64,000 nt of DNA from Actinobacteria bacterium OV450 (GTDB lineage: Bacteria > Actinomycetota > Actinomycetes > Streptomycetales > Streptomycetaceae), in contig LJCW01000336.1 of the NCBI GenBank assembly GCA_001298555.1, positions 1 to 64,000 on the forward strand. Direction: 5' to 3'. The position numbers were made by a program, and so were the translations under genes. The notes beneath the pieces are model-generated. The model was given only the letters and a program-made list of their open reading frames with translations, was not told the origin of the DNA and did no database searches. Below are positions 61,898-64,000 of the stretch, one piece after another; the first letter of the stretch is position 1; every line of letters starts with the position of its first letter.

Positions 61898-62703
61898 GAC
61901 TTCTTGGCCTTAGCGGTGTGGGCCGCGACCCAGACGGCGACAGCGATCAGCGCACCCAGGCCGAAGATCCAGCCGAACAGACCTTCGGAGACGGGGCCGA
62001 GGCCACCGAGCTTCAGGCCGCCAGGGCTGACCGACTTCTCGCCGTTCACGTGCTGGAGGTACGCGATGATGTCCTTCTTCTCCTTCGTCGGCATGGTGCT
62101 GTCCGGGAAGGAGGGCATGTTCTGCGGGCCGGTGAGCATGGCCTCGTAGATGTGCTTCGGCTCGACGCCCTCGAGGTTGGGGGCGTACTTGCCGTTCGTC
62201 AGTGCGCCGCCTTCGCCGGTGAAGTTGTGGCACTGCGCGCAGTTGTTGCGGAACAGCTCACCACCCTTGGCGATGTCGGCACCCGCCGGGTCGTACTGCT
62301 TCTCGGTCGGCGTGATCGGGCCGGCGCCGAGGGAGGCGATGTACGCGGCCAGCTGGTCGATCTGGGCCTGGTCGTAGACGACCGGCTTCTTCGGCACCTG
62401 CGCGCCGGGCTGCTGGGCGGGCATGCGGCCCGTGCTCACCTGGAAGTCGACGGCCGCGGAGCCGACGCCGACCAGACTGGGGCCGTCAGTGGAACCCTGA
62501 CCGCTGGCTCCGTGGCAGCTTGCGCAGCTCACGGCGTAGAGCTTCTTGCCCTCGTCGATGGCGAGGGACTGGGCGGTTTCATCGGCCTGCGCCTTGCCCG
62601 CGGGGGCGAAGGCGGCGTACAGCCCCCCAGTGGCCGCCAGCGCGAGGAGTAGAACGACGACCGCCGCCAGCGGATGGCGTCGTCGTGCGGAGAGCTTTTT
62701 CAC
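61894..62703 (-). CDS. qcrC: Cytochrome bc1 complex, diheme cytochrome c subunit
   Basis: 269-residue membrane-anchored cytochrome cc with two heme motifs, CASCH and CAQCH, an N-terminal helix (LAAVVVLLLALAATGGLYAAF) and a C-terminal helix (GLFGWIFGLGALIAVAVWVAAH). It passes electrons to the aa3 oxidase and replaces a soluble cytochrome c. GTG start at 62703. Confidence 0.96.
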   Translation of the reverse strand: MKKLSARRRHPLAAVVVLLLALAATGGLYAAFAPAGKAQADETAQSLAIDEGKKLYAVSCASCHGASGQGSTDGPSLVGVGSAAVDFQVSTGRMPAQQPGAQVPKKPVVYDQAQIDQLAAYIASLGAGPITPTEKQYDPAGADIAKGGELFRNNCAQCHNFTGEGGALTNGKYAPNLEGVEPKHIYEAMLTGPQNMPSFPDSTMPTKEKKDIIAYLQHVNGEKSVSPGGLKLGGLGPVSEGLFGWIFGLGALIAVAVWVAAHTAKAKKS

Positions 62704-62780
62704 GGATTACCCCGGTGTCAGGATCTTCTGCGTCGGTGTGTCTGGATGGAGTGCCGGGTCTGGGCCCGGTGACGTGTTCG

Positions 62781-63401
62781 CTACTTGATCAGGTAGATCG
62801 TCGCGAAGAGGCCGATCCAGACGACGTCGACGAAGTGCCAGTAGTAGGACACGACGATGGCCGACGTGGCCTGTTCGTGGGTGAACCTCTTGGCCGCGTA
62901 CGTCCGGCCGAGGACCAGCAGGAAGGCGATGAGACCGCCCGTCACGTGCAGACCGTGGAAGCCGGTGGTCAGGTAGAACACCGAGCCGTACGGACCTGAC
63001 TTGAGAGACATGCCCTCGTGCTTGACCAGCTCGGTGTACTCGAACACCTGGCCGCCAATGAAGATCGCACCCATGACGAAAGTGATCATGAACCACGTCC
63101 GGAGCTTCTTCACGTCACCGCGCTCTGCGGCGAATACGCCGAGCTGGCAGGTGAGGGAGGAAAGCACCAGGATCGTCGTGTTCGTCGCCGAGAAGGGCAG
63201 ATTCAAGGCCGAAGCCTGCTCTGACCAGTACTCGGCGCCTGTCACGGATCGCAGGGTGAAGTACATCGCGAAGAGGGCCGCGAAGAACATCAGCTCGGAA
63301 CTCAACCAGATGATGGTTCCGACGCTGACGAGGTTCGGCCGGTTGACCGTCGGGTGCGCGTGCCCGGTATCTACTGTCGTTGCTGTCGCCACGACCGACA
63401 T
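62781..63401 (-). CDS. ctaE: Cytochrome c oxidase subunit III
   Basis: 206-residue membrane protein of the aa3 oxidase with five or more helices (VGTIIWLSSELMFFAALFAMYF; TTILVLSSLTCQLGVFA; MITFVMGAIFIGGQVFEY; GFHGLHVTGGLIAFLLVLG; YWHFVDVVWIGLFATIYLIK). First gene of the ctaE-qcrC-qcrA-qcrB run. A palindrome straddles its start codon. Confidence 0.95.
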   Translation of the reverse strand: MSVVATATTVDTGHAHPTVNRPNLVSVGTIIWLSSELMFFAALFAMYFTLRSVTGAEYWSEQASALNLPFSATNTTILVLSSLTCQLGVFAAERGDVKKLRTWFMITFVMGAIFIGGQVFEYTELVKHEGMSLKSGPYGSVFYLTTGFHGLHVTGGLIAFLLVLGRTYAAKRFTHEQATSAIVVSYYWHFVDVVWIGLFATIYLIK

Positions 63402-63412
63402 TATGTCGGTCG
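63392..63412 (-). promoter_or_regulatory. 21-bp inverted repeat across the ctaE start codon
   Basis: CGACCGACAT, one central base, ATGTCGGTCG: 10-bp perfect arms. The ATG (63401-63399) lies inside. In RNA it would hide the start; in DNA it could be an operator at the head of the respiratory operon. Confidence 0.55.
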
Positions 63413-63522
63413 CTTATCCCGCCCTCACCCCGGGGGGTGCCGTTCGGAGTGTCAGGGGCGTGTGCAAGGCCCGAACGGCCCATCAGATCGGCCCGGTACG
63501 CACACCGGCGGGGCTGTTCGAA

Positions 63523-63538
63523 CCGATGTTGACATCGG
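63523..63538 (+). promoter_or_regulatory. Palindrome containing a TTGACA -35 box
   Basis: CCGATGT-TG-ACATCGG. The consensus TTGACA (63529-63534) is inside; TAGCAT at 63550-63555 may be the -10 with a short spacer. The following gene starts at 63600. A repressor bound here would block the promoter. Confidence 0.5.
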
Positions 63539-63599
63539 GTCGGACGGAGTAGCATCCCGCGCAACACCAACGTGATTCACGGCACCGTGGAGGAACGAA

Positions 63600-64000
63600 A
63601 TGCGGTCGACTGCACGGGTTCTGGTCTACAGCGACGACGCGAGCACCCGGGAGCAGGTGCGGCTGGCGGCCGGGCGCAGGCCGGCCGCGGACCTGCCGCC
63701 GGTGGAGTTCGTGGAATGCGCCACGCTCCCGGCCGTCCTGAGCGAGCTGGACGCGGGCGGGATCGACGTGTGCGTGCTGGACGGCGAGGCGGTCCCGGCG
63801 GGCGGCATGGGCGTGTGCCGGCAGATCAAGGACGAGATCTTCCGGTGCCCGCCGGTGCTGCTGCTGATGGGGCGTCCGCAGGACGCCTGGCTGGCCACCT
63901 GGAGCCGCGCGGACGCGGCGGTGACCCTTCCGGTCGACCCGGTGGAGTTCGCGGACGCCCTGGCGGCCCTGCTGCGTTCGCGGTTGTCCCACAACGCCGC
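63600..64000 (+). CDS. Receiver-like protein, cut by the window end
   Basis: 133 complete codons visible (MRSTARVLVYSDDASTREQV...), with GGAGGAACGAA before the ATG. The fold looks like a response-regulator receiver: LVYSDD at strand 1, VCVLDGEA at the phospho-acceptor strand, then VLLLMGRPQ and AAVTLPVDPVEFADALAALL. The usual Lys of strand 5 is not seen (TLPVD), so it may be a pseudo-receiver. No output domain so far; homologues of this size are probably complete within a few codons. Divergent from ctaE. Confidence 0.75.
   Translation, partial: MRSTARVLVYSDDASTREQVRLAAGRRPAADLPPVEFVECATLPAVLSELDAGGIDVCVLDGEAVPAGGMGVCRQIKDEIFRCPPVLLLMGRPQDAWLATWSRADAAVTLPVDPVEFADALAALLRSRLSHNA

Overview
The window is very high-GC DNA with dense genes, frequent GTG/TTG starts, many leaderless-looking starts and Streptomyces-type families (SAV_6107 HEPN, DUF3040, DUF5304, MacRS-like pair, type II DAHP synthase, ROK glucokinase). 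It is chromosomal core DNA of a Streptomyces or very close relative. From memory of the families, the order rsmH/ftsL - DUF3040 - metF - Rv2175c-like - Ser/Thr kinase - DAHP synthase - acyltransferase - ArsA-like - SRPBCC - acyl-CoA ligase - PimB-like - NlpC/P60 - trpD - ctaE/qcrCAB also follows the Mycobacterium tuberculosis Rv2164c-Rv2196 stretch, so this is an old, conserved actinobacterial block. I saw no prophage, IS element, CRISPR array, tRNA or rRNA.

Layout. 1-153: contig-edge artefact (copy of 57180-57295 decaying into poly-G). 154-1631: edge of the division/cell-wall cluster (ftsL-like, rsmH). 1944-7482: carbonic anhydrase, then a MoxR ATPase/DUF58/transglutaminase operon. 7857-11469: TetR regulator, YhgE-type permease and ABC ATPase behind a 26-bp palindromic operator. 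11624-17018: HEPN protein, methyltransferase, DUF3040, DUF4126, phytoene-dehydrogenase-like flavoenzyme, tail-rich membrane protein. 17070-22915: one-carbon and thiamine block (metF, thiE, Rv2175c-like, flavoreductase, TPP riboswitch, thiOSG). 23198-28302: PASTA kinase, endonuclease IV, copper-box membrane protein, sulfite-oxidase-like enzyme, bacterioferritin and its [2Fe-2S] partner with an iron box. 28391-31934: DAHP synthase divergent from a Trp attenuator and a fused TrpE-TrpG. 32061-40623: glycolysis and regulation (pfkA, macRS-like pair, acyltransferase, esterase, a 35-unit 16-17 bp minisatellite, glucokinase). 40818-55565: envelope and lipid genes (ArsA-like, SRPBCC, phosphoesterase, acyl-CoA ligase, cholesterol-oxidase-like enzyme, PimB-like glycosyltransferase, metalloprotease lipoprotein, two NlpC/P60 hydrolases, NYN protein, rhomboid, AsnC-type RAM protein). 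55894-57789: class V aminotransferase under a SAM-IV riboswitch. 57986-64000: trpD, then the cytochrome bc1-aa3 genes ctaE-qcrC-qcrA-qcrB and a receiver-like protein cut by the window end.

Regulation is the richest part. The sequence carries a TPP riboswitch, a SAM-IV riboswitch, a Trp-codon attenuator, a CsoR-type copper operator, a DtxR/DmdR-type iron box, a likely TetR auto-operator, a possible Crp site and several unassigned palindromes. A family of short palindromic elements is scattered between genes and also lies in frame inside two coding regions.
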